DNA of 64,000 nucleotides from the NCBI RefSeq assembly GCF_002148795.1, contig NZ_MPOB01000006.1, forward strand, positions 306,097 to 370,096, read 5' to 3'. The number at the start of each line of letters is the position of its first letter. Position 1 is the first letter of the stretch. The notes beneath the pieces were generated by a model that worked only from the letters and a program-made list of their open reading frames with translations, was not told where the DNA came from and did not search any database. The position numbers were made by a program, and so were the translations under genes. Shown here piece by piece: positions 24,735-34,731 of this stretch. Origin of the DNA: Oceanibaculum nanhaiense (GTDB lineage: Bacteria > Pseudomonadota > Alphaproteobacteria > Oceanibaculales > Oceanibaculaceae).

Positions 24735-26032
24735 TGGCGGCAGTTTCTGCCGCAGCACTGCCGAATGGCCGCCCAAGGCGGAGGATCATTCCGCTAGACT
24801 CACGCTCTACCACCGACCTTCCGATTACTGATCTCATCGTCGATGGCAGGCTCGATATCTATCCGCATGTTGAGGAGAAAGGTCTGCTCTTTTTGCAGTT
24901 CCGACGCAACATGCTGACACTAGCTGCTGGTCCCTATGTGGGCCTTATCCCGTTGACGCCCACGGTTTCGGTCGATGTTCGTCCCAAGCTCCCGATAGGA
25001 AATTTTGCACGCGTCCTCGATGCGGCCCGTGGATCGATGAGTTCGATTACGGGAGTGGATCGGCTTTATATGTCGGACGAATTGACCAGCAGCAGCGTGC
25101 TAGAGTTCCTGGCCGCGAACTTTCTTGGCGCCTTACGGCCTGTGCAGGAGAACGGGCTTCTTAAGGATTACATTCGCATTACGCAGATGACGTCCAGTCC
25201 CCGTGGGCGCATCAACCCTTCCGGTACGATGGTGCGAGCCTGGAGCCGCGGGCAAAAGCACAACGTTGAAGCGCAGCGTTTCGAACAGACGTCCAACATC
25301 CCGGTTAACCGAGTTTTGAAGGCGGCTCTACGGATGCTTTTGTCCCGGATGAAGTCCAGCGGTCAGAACGGTCGACAGCTTATCTCTGAGGTCAACCGTG
25401 CATATTTTGACATGCCGAGCAACACTGGTGACCTGAAGCCGACCGACTTTGAGCAGGCTAAGCATACCCTCCTATCCCGCCTACTGCCGGCTTCTAGGAT
25501 GTACTACAGACGAGCTCTCGAGATCGCACTGCTGATCATCTCGAACCGCGGGATTTCACTGCAGGAGCAAGGTGAAGACGTCCTGCTCGAGACTTTCATC
25601 GTAAATTTCGAGCGGATGTTTGAGGAATACCTTTTGCGCGTGTTGGAGCAGCGAGCTGATCCAAAACTGCTCAGAGTTCGAAGCGGGAATACCAGCGGGA
25701 AAAAACCACTCTTCGATGATCGTAGGGAACCGCTAGCCCAGCCTGATATTGTGATCAGCTCAATCGCTTCAGGCAATAAGCTTATAGCCGAGGTGAAGTA
25801 CAAAGAAAAACCGACCAGAGAGGACTATAACCAAGCGATTACTTATGCGGTGACCTACCGTTCCAATCGAGTGATTCTTGTGCACCAAAACAAGGTAGGC
25901 GCGGCAACTGGACTGCGGCACATCGGCACCATGAACGGGATTGCGTTAGACGCATATGCTTTCGATCTTTCAAAAGCTGATCTGGAGAGCGAAGAGCTAG
26001 CATTCGCAGGTGTCCTGCTCAGCAGCGTTTGA
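24734..26032 (+). CDS. McrC-like PD-(D/E)XK nuclease subunit
   Basis: This 432-residue protein has an N-terminal beta-rich domain that includes VSVDVRPKLPIGNF, typical of McrC, a helical middle (VNRVLKAALRMLLSRM, then NFERMFEEYLLRVLEQ), and a C-terminal PD-(D/E)XK nuclease. The catalytic residues are visible as Asp338 in QPDIVI and Glu353/Lys355 in AEVKYK, with Gln367 downstream. McrC binds the McrB ring and cleaves DNA. With the methyltransferase and McrB-like genes directly upstream and spaced by 26 bases or overlapping, the three form one operon. All catalytic residues are intact, so the nuclease is expected to be active. Confidence 0.9.
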   Translation: MAAVSAAALPNGRPRRRIIPLDSRSTTDLPITDLIVDGRLDIYPHVEEKGLLFLQFRRNMLTLAAGPYVGLIPLTPTVSVDVRPKLPIGNFARVLDAARGSMSSITGVDRLYMSDELTSSSVLEFLAANFLGALRPVQENGLLKDYIRITQMTSSPRGRINPSGTMVRAWSRGQKHNVEAQRFEQTSNIPVNRVLKAALRMLLSRMKSSGQNGRQLISEVNRAYFDMPSNTGDLKPTDFEQAKHTLLSRLLPASRMYYRRALEIALLIISNRGISLQEQGEDVLLETFIVNFERMFEEYLLRVLEQRADPKLLRVRSGNTSGKKPLFDDRREPLAQPDIVISSIASGNKLIAEVKYKEKPTREDYNQAITYAVTYRSNRVILVHQNKVGAATGLRHIGTMNGIALDAYAFDLSKADLESEELAFAGVLLSSV

Positions 26033-26111
26033 CCGAGTGGAGGGTCTGCAGGGAGAGGTGGTCGCGCTGACGGGCGCCGATGGCAAACGGATTCGGGGCG
26101 TAGCTAGCTAG
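26028..26111 (+). other. GC-rich reading-frame remnant after the McrC-like gene
   Basis: Starting within the last codon of the McrC-like gene but in another frame, bases 26028-26111 read FDRVEGLQGEVVALTGADGK and end at TAG. The codons are GC-rich like the phage genes and unlike the McrC-like gene. It may be the tail of a gene cut by insertion of the restriction operon. It has no start codon of its own and no recognised family. Confidence 0.3.
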
Positions 26112-26361
26112 ATGAAGATCGGGGGCAGGTGAAGCACTGCCCAGATAGATGGCAACGCGCCCAATGTTCGATTTCTGTACCTTTTCTAAACATGTCCCTG
26201 AAATCTAAGTGCTCAGCAGGCAGGAGATTAAGTAGTGCCATTTCAAAGGCTTGTAAAAAATTCACCAAATCCGCGCAGTCATGAGGTCCGGAGAATATCA
26301 GCCCTGAGAGACCGCTTTCGTCCCTCTTGGCACCGGGGCCGGTTAACAGCCCCTCCCGCAT
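26104..26361 (-). CDS. Possible small ORF (85 aa), unrecognised
   Basis: A minus-strand frame from the ATG at 26361 could encode 85 residues (MREGLLTGPGAKRDESG, then LVNFLQAFEMALLNLLPAE). The composition looks protein-like in the middle, but the ribosome-binding site is weak and the frame continues through the tRNA gene upstream, which shows that openness alone is not evidence. It lies between the restriction operon and the tRNA. I rate it as doubtful. Confidence 0.25.
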   Translation of the reverse strand: MREGLLTGPGAKRDESGLSGLIFSGPHDCADLVNFLQAFEMALLNLLPAEHLDFRDMFRKGTEIEHWARCHLSGQCFTCPRSSSS

Positions 26362-26377
26362 AACCCTCGGCAACAAC

Positions 26378-26401
26378 AAAAAAATCCGGCCGGAGCCGGA
26401 T
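26378..26401 (-). terminator. Intrinsic terminator downstream of tRNA-Ser
   Basis: On the minus strand ATCCGGC-TCCG-GCCGGAT is followed by seven T residues. The stem ends 27 bases past the tRNA 3' end, so it should terminate the tRNA-Ser transcript. It also marks the likely edge of undisturbed chromosome next to the mobile block. Confidence 0.85.
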
Positions 26402-26427
26402 CGATAGAAGTATTCTTCAAGGTAAAT

Positions 26428-26519
26428 TGGCGGAGGGGATGGGATTCGAACCCACGATAGGGGGTTAACCCTATAACGGTTTAGCAAACCGTCGCCTTCA
26501 GCCACTCGGCCACCCCTCC
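26428..26519 (-). tRNA. tRNA-Ser (anticodon GCU)
   Basis: The minus strand folds as a class II tRNA of 92 bases. The acceptor stem is GGAGGGG paired with CCCCTCC, the discriminator is G, and CCA is encoded (26428-26430). The anticodon stem ACGGT-ACCGT holds the loop TTGCTAA, giving anticodon GCT and reading AGC/AGU serine codons. The long variable arm (TATAGGGTTAACCCCCTA) and the T loop GTTCGAATC are clear. Its 3' end faces the mobile block. tRNA-Ser genes are frequent integration targets, but no att repeat could be found within this window. Confidence 0.97.
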
Positions 26520-26637
26520 GCCGTGAGGGGCTTACGTTCACGACGTATGCGGACGCTCCTTCTATAGGCCGCCCCTGCCCCTGTCAACGAGAGAAGCCGT
26601 ACACGTCTGACAGGACTGAAGATTGTCTGAAACGGGT

Positions 26638-26664
26638 CGCCCCGGCGCGTCACTGGCCGGGGCG
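26638..26664. terminator. Stem-loop after the glutathione transferase gene
   Basis: CGCCCCGGC (26638-26646) and GCCGGGGCG (26656-26664) form a nine-bp stem with a nine-base loop, 16 bases beyond the stop of the leftward gene. The T-run is poor, so it may be a weak or Rho-assisted terminator. Confidence 0.45.
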
Positions 26665-26679
26665 AATCGTCTCTGAGCC

Positions 26680-27300
26680 TCAGGCCGGAACCGCCATGCC
26701 CTTCTGCACAGCCGGCCGGGCGCCGACATTATCGAACCAGCGCTTCAGGTTCGGATAGTTCGCCCAGTCGATGCCGTGCCATTCCCAGCGCGCAACCCAC
26801 GGATAGGTCGCCACATCGGCGATGGTGTATTCCTGCCCCGCGAGATAGGGCACCTCGCCCAGCCGCTTGTCCATGACGCCATAGATGCGGTGCGTCTCGT
26901 TGGTGTAGCGGTCGATCGCGTAGGGCACCTGCTCCTTGGCGAAGCGGCGGAAATGATGGGCCTGGCCAAACATCGGGCCGACGCCGGCCTTCTGGAACAT
27001 CAGCCACACCATGGTCTCGTAACGGCCGGCCGGATCGGCGGGCAGCAGCTTGCCGGTCTTCTCGGCCAGGTAGAACAGGATGGCGCCGCTCTCGAACAGG
27101 CTGATCGGCTTGCCGCCCGGCCCGTCGGGATCGACGATGGCGGGGATCTTGTTGTTCGGGCTGATCTTCAGGAAGTCCGGCGCGAACTGCTCGTCCTTGC
27201 TGATGTTCACGGCGTGCGTGTTGTAGGGCAGGCCGGCCTCTTCCAGCATGATGGAGACCTTGCGGCCGTTCGGCGTACCCCAAGTGTAGAGTTCGATCAT
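26680..27300 (-). CDS. Glutathione S-transferase family, YfcG/Nu-class-like disulfide reductase
   Basis: This 206-residue cytosolic protein has a thioredoxin-fold N-terminal domain and an all-helical C-terminal domain. The N-terminal MIELYTWGTPNGRKVSIMLEE has the TPNG motif whose Thr and Asn contact glutathione in E. coli YfcG. It also matches that enzyme in SPNNKIPAIVDPDG and in SLFESGAILFYLAEKTGKL, with the Glu-Ser glutathione contact. YfcG-type proteins bind two glutathione molecules and reduce disulfides rather than conjugating xenobiotics. It is the first backbone gene to the right of the tRNA. Confidence 0.9.
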   Translation of the reverse strand: MIELYTWGTPNGRKVSIMLEEAGLPYNTHAVNISKDEQFAPDFLKISPNNKIPAIVDPDGPGGKPISLFESGAILFYLAEKTGKLLPADPAGRYETMVWLMFQKAGVGPMFGQAHHFRRFAKEQVPYAIDRYTNETHRIYGVMDKRLGEVPYLAGQEYTIADVATYPWVARWEWHGIDWANYPNLKRWFDNVGARPAVQKGMAVPA

Positions 27301-27488
27301 TTCGGTTCCTTAGTGTTGGTTAAGGATGGATGGCCGCACCTTAGTGCATGGACCGCCGCGATGGAACCGCATCGCCTTCGATTAACGCCCTCTTGACGGA
27401 ACCCGGGCGAAGGCGCATTTCTCCGGCGGCCCCACTCTCTGCTACCTCGCCGGATTTCCCGGCGGGTTCTTCATGGACACAACGCCCC

Positions 27489-28904
27489 ATGTCGTCCGCG
27501 TCGTCGCTTCCTTCGGCGCTGCCGCCCTTTCTGGCGGCCACCCCCGATTCCGATCCGCTTGCCCTTCCGCCTCTGGATGCCCCCCTCGATGCCCCATTGG
27601 GAGCGGGCGACGGCATGGCGGCCGCGCTTGTGCTGCGCGACGCGGGCACACCCGGGGCCGCCCTCGACCGGCTGCTGGCCGTGCTGCGCGACTGGCCGGC
27701 CGAGACGGAGGCCTGCCTGCTGGCCGGCGAGATGCTGATGGAACTCGGCCGCTCGGCAGCGGCGGCAAGCTGCCTGACCCGCGCCATCGCGCTGGCGCCC
27801 GGCGATATAAGGCTGCGCCTCGCCCATGCCGAAGCCCTGGCCCACGCCGGACGGCCGGCCGCCGCGATTGCCGCCTATGAAGCGCTGCTGCGCCTGCGGC
27901 CCGGCCATGCCGGTGCGCTGCTGGCCCTGGCCCGGCTGCAGGCGGTGACCGGGGAACAGACCCGCGCTGCCGGGACCTATCGCGACCTCTGCCGGCTCGA
28001 TCCGCGCGATCCAGTACCGGCGCGGGAGCTCGGCCTGCTTCTGATCGGGCTGGAACAACTGCCGGAAGCTGTCGAAGCGCTGCAGCGCGCGCTGCGGCTC
28101 GACCCCGACCAGGCGGAGACCCATGCTCATCTCGGCCGGGCCTGGATGCTGCTAGGCGAGCGTGGCAAGGCCGCAGCCAGCCTTGCCTGCGCGCTGGAAA
28201 TCGACCCCGGGGACCGGCAGGACGCGCGCGGCCTGCTGGAAGCGCTGGACGCGCCCAGCAACAGCCTGCCCGCCTCTTATGTCCGCCACCTGTTCGACCA
28301 GTATGCCAGCGGTTTCGACAAGGCACTGCTGGAGGTGCTGGACTATCAGGGGCCGCGTCTGCTGCGCCGGGCGCTCGACCGGCTGGTGCCGGCGGACCGG
28401 CACGGCAGCCTCGCCATGCTGGATATCGGCTGCGGTACCGGGCTGGTGGGGCGCGAAATGCAGCCCTTCGCCCGCCACCTTGCCGGCATCGACCTTGCCC
28501 CGCGCATGATCGAACAGGCCGCCCGCACCGGCGTCTATGACGCGCTCGCCGTGGCCGATGCCGTCGCCGCCCTGCGTGACGGGGTGGATGGCCAGAGGCG
28601 CTGGGATGTGGTGGTCGCCGGCGATGTGCTGGTCTATCTGGGCGACCTGACACCGCTGATGGATGCGCTGGCTGCGTCGCTGAACCCCGGCGGGCTGTTC
28701 CTCGCCACCGCCGAAGCCCTGCCGGCAGGCGCCGACGCGCCCTGGCTGCTGAAACCGACCCGGCGATTCGGCCATGCCGAGGGCTATATCGCGCGGCTGG
28801 CCGCCGAACGCGGCCTGTCCGTGGCGCTCGCCGAGCAAGCCGTATTGCGGCAGGAAAAGCGCCAGCCGGTGCAGGGCTTCATCATCGCCCTAAGACGGAA
28901 CTGA
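27489..28904 (+). CDS. TPR-repeat protein with C-terminal SAM-dependent methyltransferase
   Basis: I place the start at 27489 (MSSASSLPSALPP), giving 471 residues; the frame is open to 27348 but that part is not protein-like. Residues 45-240 form five or six tetratricopeptide repeats rich in Ala, Leu and Arg (for example AAAASCLTRAIALAPGDIRL and LPEAVEALQRALRLDPDQAE). The C-terminal 200 residues are a class I methyltransferase with motif I MLDIGCGTGLVGREM and the acidic IDLAPRMIEQA. SNSLPASYVRHLFDQYASGFD marks the linker typical of such fusions. The TPR part probably holds the protein substrate, which is unknown. Confidence 0.85.
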   Translation: MSSASSLPSALPPFLAATPDSDPLALPPLDAPLDAPLGAGDGMAAALVLRDAGTPGAALDRLLAVLRDWPAETEACLLAGEMLMELGRSAAAASCLTRAIALAPGDIRLRLAHAEALAHAGRPAAAIAAYEALLRLRPGHAGALLALARLQAVTGEQTRAAGTYRDLCRLDPRDPVPARELGLLLIGLEQLPEAVEALQRALRLDPDQAETHAHLGRAWMLLGERGKAAASLACALEIDPGDRQDARGLLEALDAPSNSLPASYVRHLFDQYASGFDKALLEVLDYQGPRLLRRALDRLVPADRHGSLAMLDIGCGTGLVGREMQPFARHLAGIDLAPRMIEQAARTGVYDALAVADAVAALRDGVDGQRRWDVVVAGDVLVYLGDLTPLMDALAASLNPGGLFLATAEALPAGADAPWLLKPTRRFGHAEGYIARLAAERGLSVALAEQAVLRQEKRQPVQGFIIALRRN

Positions 28905-28993
28905 TACAGCAGGGTTGACTCCGGTTCTTTCCATCTGGCCGTACGGCGGGTTTGGCCGCAGACTGGGAAAAACGCCAAGGAAGCGCCCCGCCC

Positions 28994-29953
28994 GTGACCA
29001 CCGTCCCCCCTGCCCCGTCCCTAGCCGGGGCCGACCGCCCCTTCACCGCGATCGCCTTCACCCTGGCAGCGATGCTGCTGTTCAGCGTGATGGACGGCAT
29101 CGCGAAGCACATGACCGCCAGCGTACCGCCGCTGCAGGTGGTCTGGGGGCGCTATTTCTTCAACACGCTGTTCCTGCTGCCCTGGCTGATGCTGGTGTGG
29201 CGCGACCGGCCTGTCGCCACCACCCAGCCGAAGCTGCAGCTGACGCGCGGCCTGTTCATGCTGGGCTCCTCCACCTTCTTCGTCACCGGGCTTGCCCACC
29301 TGCCGCTGGCGCAGGCAACCGCCATCGGCTTCGTCGCCCCGCTGATGGTGACGGCGTTGTCGATCCCGCTGCTGGGGGAGAAGGTGGGGCTGCGGCGCTG
29401 GCTGGCCGTGCTGGCCGGCTTCATCGGCATGCTCATCATCATCCGACCGGGCAGCGACCAGTTCGACCCGGCCGCCTTTTATCCGATGTTCTCGGCGACC
29501 AGCTGGGCGCTGGGCCTGATCATGACGCGCCGGATGCGCCATGCCGAACGGCCGGTGACGACGCTGTTCTACACCGCGCTGGTCGGGCTGGTGATCATGA
29601 GCACGATCCTGCCGTTCCTGTGGGTGCCGGCCAGTGCGGCCTACTGGGGCTTCATGGTGGTGATGGGCTTCCTGTCGGTGACCGGACAATATCTGCTCAT
29701 CCGCGGCTTCAACCTGGCCTCGGCCTCGCTACTGGCGCCGTTCTCCTACAGCAACCTGATCTGGACGACGCTGATCGGCTACACCGTCTTCGCCACGATC
29801 CCCGATGGCTGGACCTGGGTGGGGGCTGGCATCGTCATCGCATCGGGCGTCTATGTCTGGCACCGCGAGCGGGTGAACGCCCGCCCGGTGGTGGTCGCAG
29901 GCGCCGCCATCGCGCCCGCGACCGTAGCCAGACGGCGTTGGCGGCGCAGTTAG
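28994..29953 (+). CDS. EamA/DMT-family inner-membrane transporter
   Basis: Taking the GTG at 28994 as start (AAGGAAG about ten bases upstream; the TTG at 28952 is less likely), the product is 319 residues with ten hydrophobic segments in two EamA repeats. Examples are AIAFTLAAMLLFSVMDGIAK at the N-terminus and LIWTTLIGYTVFATIPDGWTW near the C-terminus. DMT transporters usually export amino acids, nucleotides or other metabolites; the substrate cannot be inferred. The last four bases overlap the 3' end of the opposite-strand channel gene. Confidence 0.9.
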   Translation: MTTVPPAPSLAGADRPFTAIAFTLAAMLLFSVMDGIAKHMTASVPPLQVVWGRYFFNTLFLLPWLMLVWRDRPVATTQPKLQLTRGLFMLGSSTFFVTGLAHLPLAQATAIGFVAPLMVTALSIPLLGEKVGLRRWLAVLAGFIGMLIIIRPGSDQFDPAAFYPMFSATSWALGLIMTRRMRHAERPVTTLFYTALVGLVIMSTILPFLWVPASAAYWGFMVVMGFLSVTGQYLLIRGFNLASASLLAPFSYSNLIWTTLIGYTVFATIPDGWTWVGAGIVIASGVYVWHRERVNARPVVVAGAAIAPATVARRRWRRS

Positions 29954-32397
29954 CGCGGCTTCTTCTCGGCTTCCGCTTCAGCTTCGGCTTTCGCCTCGTC
30001 CGCCTGCTTTTCGTCTTCCACCTCTTCCTTCGCGGCCTGCACCTTGGCGGCGGCGGCATCGCGCATCTCCGGCGGCGGGCCCTTCGGCTTCTTCGCCTCG
30101 GATGTGGCGGCTTCGAGTGACGCCTCGTCCTTCTCCACCGGCTTGGCCTGCTTTGCCCGGTCGATCAGCAGCCGCGCCGGCGGCGCTCCGCCGTCCTTGT
30201 CCACGCCAAAATACAGCGTCTGGTGCGGGAACGGAATCTCGATGCCCAACTCGTCGAAGCGGTTCTTCACCCGCCGGTTCATCTCGCGCTCGATGGCCCA
30301 CTGCATGCCGGCCTTGGTGGTGAAACGGCAGCGGATGACGACGGCGGAATCGCCCAGCGACTGGACGCCGAAAATCTCCATCGGCGCGGTGATGTTGGCC
30401 TTGAAGTTCTCGTCCTCGGCCAGTTCCTCGCCGATCTTGCGCAGCACCTCGATGACATCGTCCACATTCTCGCGGTAGCCGATGCCGACATCGACCACGG
30501 CGCGGCCGAAATCCTTGGTCATGTTGGTGATGATGTCGACCGACCCGAACGGGATGACATGCACGTTGCCGCCCAGGTCGCGCAGCCGGATCGCCCGGAT
30601 CGACATCCCCTCGACCACGCCGGACTGGCTGCCGACCTGCACCACATCGCCGACATTGATGGTGTCCTCGACCAGCAGGAACAGCCCGGTGATGACATCC
30701 TTCACCAGCGCCTGCGAGCCGAAGCCGATGGCCAGGCCGATAACGCCGGCACCGGCCAGCAGCGGCGCGATATTAACGCCCAGTTCCGAAAGGATGATCA
30801 GCGTGACCAGCGTTATCAGCACGATCATCAGCGCGTTGCGCACCAGCGGCAGCAAGGTCTTGGCGCGGGTGCTGGTCTGGCCCTGATCGTCCAGCCGTTT
30901 CAGATAGCGCTCCACCATCAGGCTGACCGCTTCCCAGATCGCGGCGGCGACGCCGAGGATGATCAGGATGGTCACCACCGTGGTCACGAACCGCTGGCCG
31001 CCGCTTGACGTCACATAGGCGAAGGCGTCCAGCCCCCAGACCTGCAGCAGGGCGACGGTGGCGATGACAGCGACGATGGCGTGCAGCACCGTGCTGAGGA
31101 CCGGCACATAGCGGTTGGCGCGGTCCTCGAGACTTGGGAAGTCGCGGCGCATCTGCTCGCTGACCGAAAACAGTTGGGTGACCAGCCTGTCTATGCCCGT
31201 CCAGACCAGCCGGGCCAGCACCAGGATGACGCAGGAAACCAGGGTCGCGCGGATCAGGAAGGCAAAACCGCCCTGAACATCCATGATCAGAATGCCGAAC
31301 AGCGCGAAGATGTAGAGCAGCGCCACGAAATGCCAGATTCCGGCAATCCGCTTCCGCACCCGGCGCATCGCCCGGGCAGCGGCGGGCAGTTCGGGCTGCG
31401 GCGCGTCACCTTCCGCCTGCCAGGCCGTGGACGGATCGACGCCACGCAGCGCCTCGGCCACCGGCTTGCGGTTCTGCAGCACGAAGATGATCGCCATGAC
31501 TGCCAGCACGATGTAGATCAGCTTCACGAACACATCGGCCACGGCATCCGGCAGGCCCAGCGGCACCGCCGCCTCGACGGCGAACAGGCCGAACACGGCA
31601 GTAATCGTGAAGCGGCGCAGCCAGACATGCAGATAGGCCGCGGTCTCATCGGTGATGCGCAGATGACGGCGGTCGCGATGCTGCGGCGAGAGCAACAGGT
31701 CGATGGCCGCCATCACCGCCTTGTAGACGACGAAAGCGAAGATCAGCGCGACCGATGCCAGCCGCACCGAGGGCGGCATCTGCGCCAGCACGATCACCGC
31801 CTGGGCCGCGCCGAAAAAGGCGAGGACCGGAATCAGGTCGAACACGCCGCGCACCAGCAACATCAGCCAGCTCAGCCAGCGGGTCTGGGTCTCCTTCTCC
31901 GCCGCCTGGCGCCGCAGCCGCCGGAACAGCAGGCGCACCACGTAATAGGCGACATAGCCTGACAGCACGACCACCAGAATCTTGGCCAACCCCAGCAGCA
32001 GCCGCTCGCGGCGCTGCTCGTCGCGCGCCAGCGTCATGCCCCAGTCGAGAACGCGGTCATAGTTGAAAACCGCCTCAATGCCCTGCACCAGCGCGCCGCT
32101 CAGCACGCCGATCCGCTCCGACACGCGGCCCAGCAGGCTGGAGACCGGCACCGGCCTGTCCGGCTCCGCGCCAGCCCCCTGGACCTTGACCAGCGCCTCG
32201 ATCTGCCCGATCAGCGCCTGGCGCTTCTGGTCATCCTTCAGCGTATCGGCCAGCTTCTGGAGTTCCTGCTGACCCGGCACCTGCGCCGATTCCTGAGCCT
32301 GACCTGCCTGTTGCGCCAGTGCCACGGCAGCCGGCGCGAGGACGGCACAGGCGAGTATCCAGGCGAAGAGCACGGTTCGCAGGCCAGAAAGCATCAT
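29950..32397 (-). CDS. Large MscS-family mechanosensitive channel, YbiO-like
   Basis: This 815-residue inner-membrane protein begins with a signal-like hydrophobic segment (LRTVLFAWILACAVLAPAA), then a soluble Gln-rich part. About ten membrane segments follow, and then the MscS core. The pore helix region is GVNIAPLLAGAGVIGLAIGFGSQALVKDVITG, cited here as two halves either side of GVIGLA, and is followed by the beta domain with GDVVQVGSQSGVVEGMSIR. Length and layout fit E. coli YbiO-type channels, which open on membrane stretch after osmotic downshock. The last 90 residues are a lysine/alanine/glutamate-rich tail that is probably a charged coiled coil. I chose the ATG at 32397 because AGGGAC precedes it. 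Confidence 0.92.
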   Translation of the reverse strand: MMLSGLRTVLFAWILACAVLAPAAVALAQQAGQAQESAQVPGQQELQKLADTLKDDQKRQALIGQIEALVKVQGAGAEPDRPVPVSSLLGRVSERIGVLSGALVQGIEAVFNYDRVLDWGMTLARDEQRRERLLLGLAKILVVVLSGYVAYYVVRLLFRRLRRQAAEKETQTRWLSWLMLLVRGVFDLIPVLAFFGAAQAVIVLAQMPPSVRLASVALIFAFVVYKAVMAAIDLLLSPQHRDRRHLRITDETAAYLHVWLRRFTITAVFGLFAVEAAVPLGLPDAVADVFVKLIYIVLAVMAIIFVLQNRKPVAEALRGVDPSTAWQAEGDAPQPELPAAARAMRRVRKRIAGIWHFVALLYIFALFGILIMDVQGGFAFLIRATLVSCVILVLARLVWTGIDRLVTQLFSVSEQMRRDFPSLEDRANRYVPVLSTVLHAIVAVIATVALLQVWGLDAFAYVTSSGGQRFVTTVVTILIILGVAAAIWEAVSLMVERYLKRLDDQGQTSTRAKTLLPLVRNALMIVLITLVTLIILSELGVNIAPLLAGAGVIGLAIGFGSQALVKDVITGLFLLVEDTINVGDVVQVGSQSGVVEGMSIRAIRLRDLGGNVHVIPFGSVDIITNMTKDFGRAVVDVGIGYRENVDDVIEVLRKIGEELAEDENFKANITAPMEIFGVQSLGDSAVVIRCRFTTKAGMQWAIEREMNRRVKNRFDELGIEIPFPHQTLYFGVDKDGGAPPARLLIDRAKQAKPVEKDEASLEAATSEAKKPKGPPPEMRDAAAAKVQAAKEEVEDEKQADEAKAEAEAEAEKKPR

Positions 32398-32467
32398 CAA
32401 AAGTCCCTTTGTGGTTTTGCGTCACTATAGGGGTTCGTCCCGTACGCTCAAGGGCGGGGCCGCATTC

Positions 32468-32503
32468 CCCGATGCCGGCCCCGATGCCGGCCCCGATGCC
32501 GGA
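32468..32503. repeat. Three exact tandem copies of CCCCGATGCCGG
   Basis: A 12-bp unit is repeated three times without spacer (32468, 32480, 32492). It lies between the channel gene and acetyl-CoA synthetase, in the promoter-side region of both (32398-32657). The rest of that 260-base gap holds no supported gene. The array may be a slippage product or a protein-binding array. Confidence 0.8.
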
Positions 32504-32657
32504 GCGATCCGCAAAGCGATTTCGGCGGGCTTGTTTCGCGCCGTGCGAGCATGGATAATCGCCCCGCTAACCGCGTGATTGGCCAGATCGCTGGGAGCCC
32601 CAGACAGCCCGTACGGTCAAATAAACGCATTTCGGAAATTAGGGAGACGGCCGCATC

Positions 32658-34604
<1,947 letters not shown>

Positions 34605-34676
34605 CCGGACAGTGGCTCGAGGTGGGGGTAAAACTGCCCCATCACCAAAGCGCGAACGAACACCGACAAAATTCGG

Positions 34677-34706
34677 CCCGGGGAGCAATCCCCGGGTTCT
34701 TTTTTT
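34677..34706 (+). terminator. Intrinsic terminator after acs
   Basis: CCCGGGGA-GCAA-TCCCCGGG forms a perfect eight-bp stem with a GNRA-like loop and is followed by TTCTTTTTTT. It ends transcription of acetyl-CoA synthetase and stands between convergent genes. Confidence 0.95.
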
Positions 34707-34731
34707 ATGGCCCCGGGTTCTTTTTTTATGG
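34690..34731. repeat. 21-bp tandem duplication of the terminator tail
   Basis: The 21 bases from 34690 (CCCCGGGTTC, seven T, ATGG) are repeated exactly from 34711. The second copy contains the stop codon (TAA on the minus strand, 34726-34728) of the converging ATPase gene. The duplication adds a second T-run after the acs stem and appears to be a recent slippage or strand-transfer event. Confidence 0.9.

Noticed and set aside
26362..26541. Continuation of the 26104-26361 minus frame through the tRNA
   Set aside because: It would translate the tRNA-Ser gene, so the open frame there is chance.
26520..26640. Tyrosine integrase or att repeat next to the tRNA
   Set aside because: No integrase frame and no second copy of the tRNA 3' end were seen in the window.
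32468..32503. CRISPR-like array
   Set aside because: Units are 12 bp, contiguous and without spacers; no cas genes are present.
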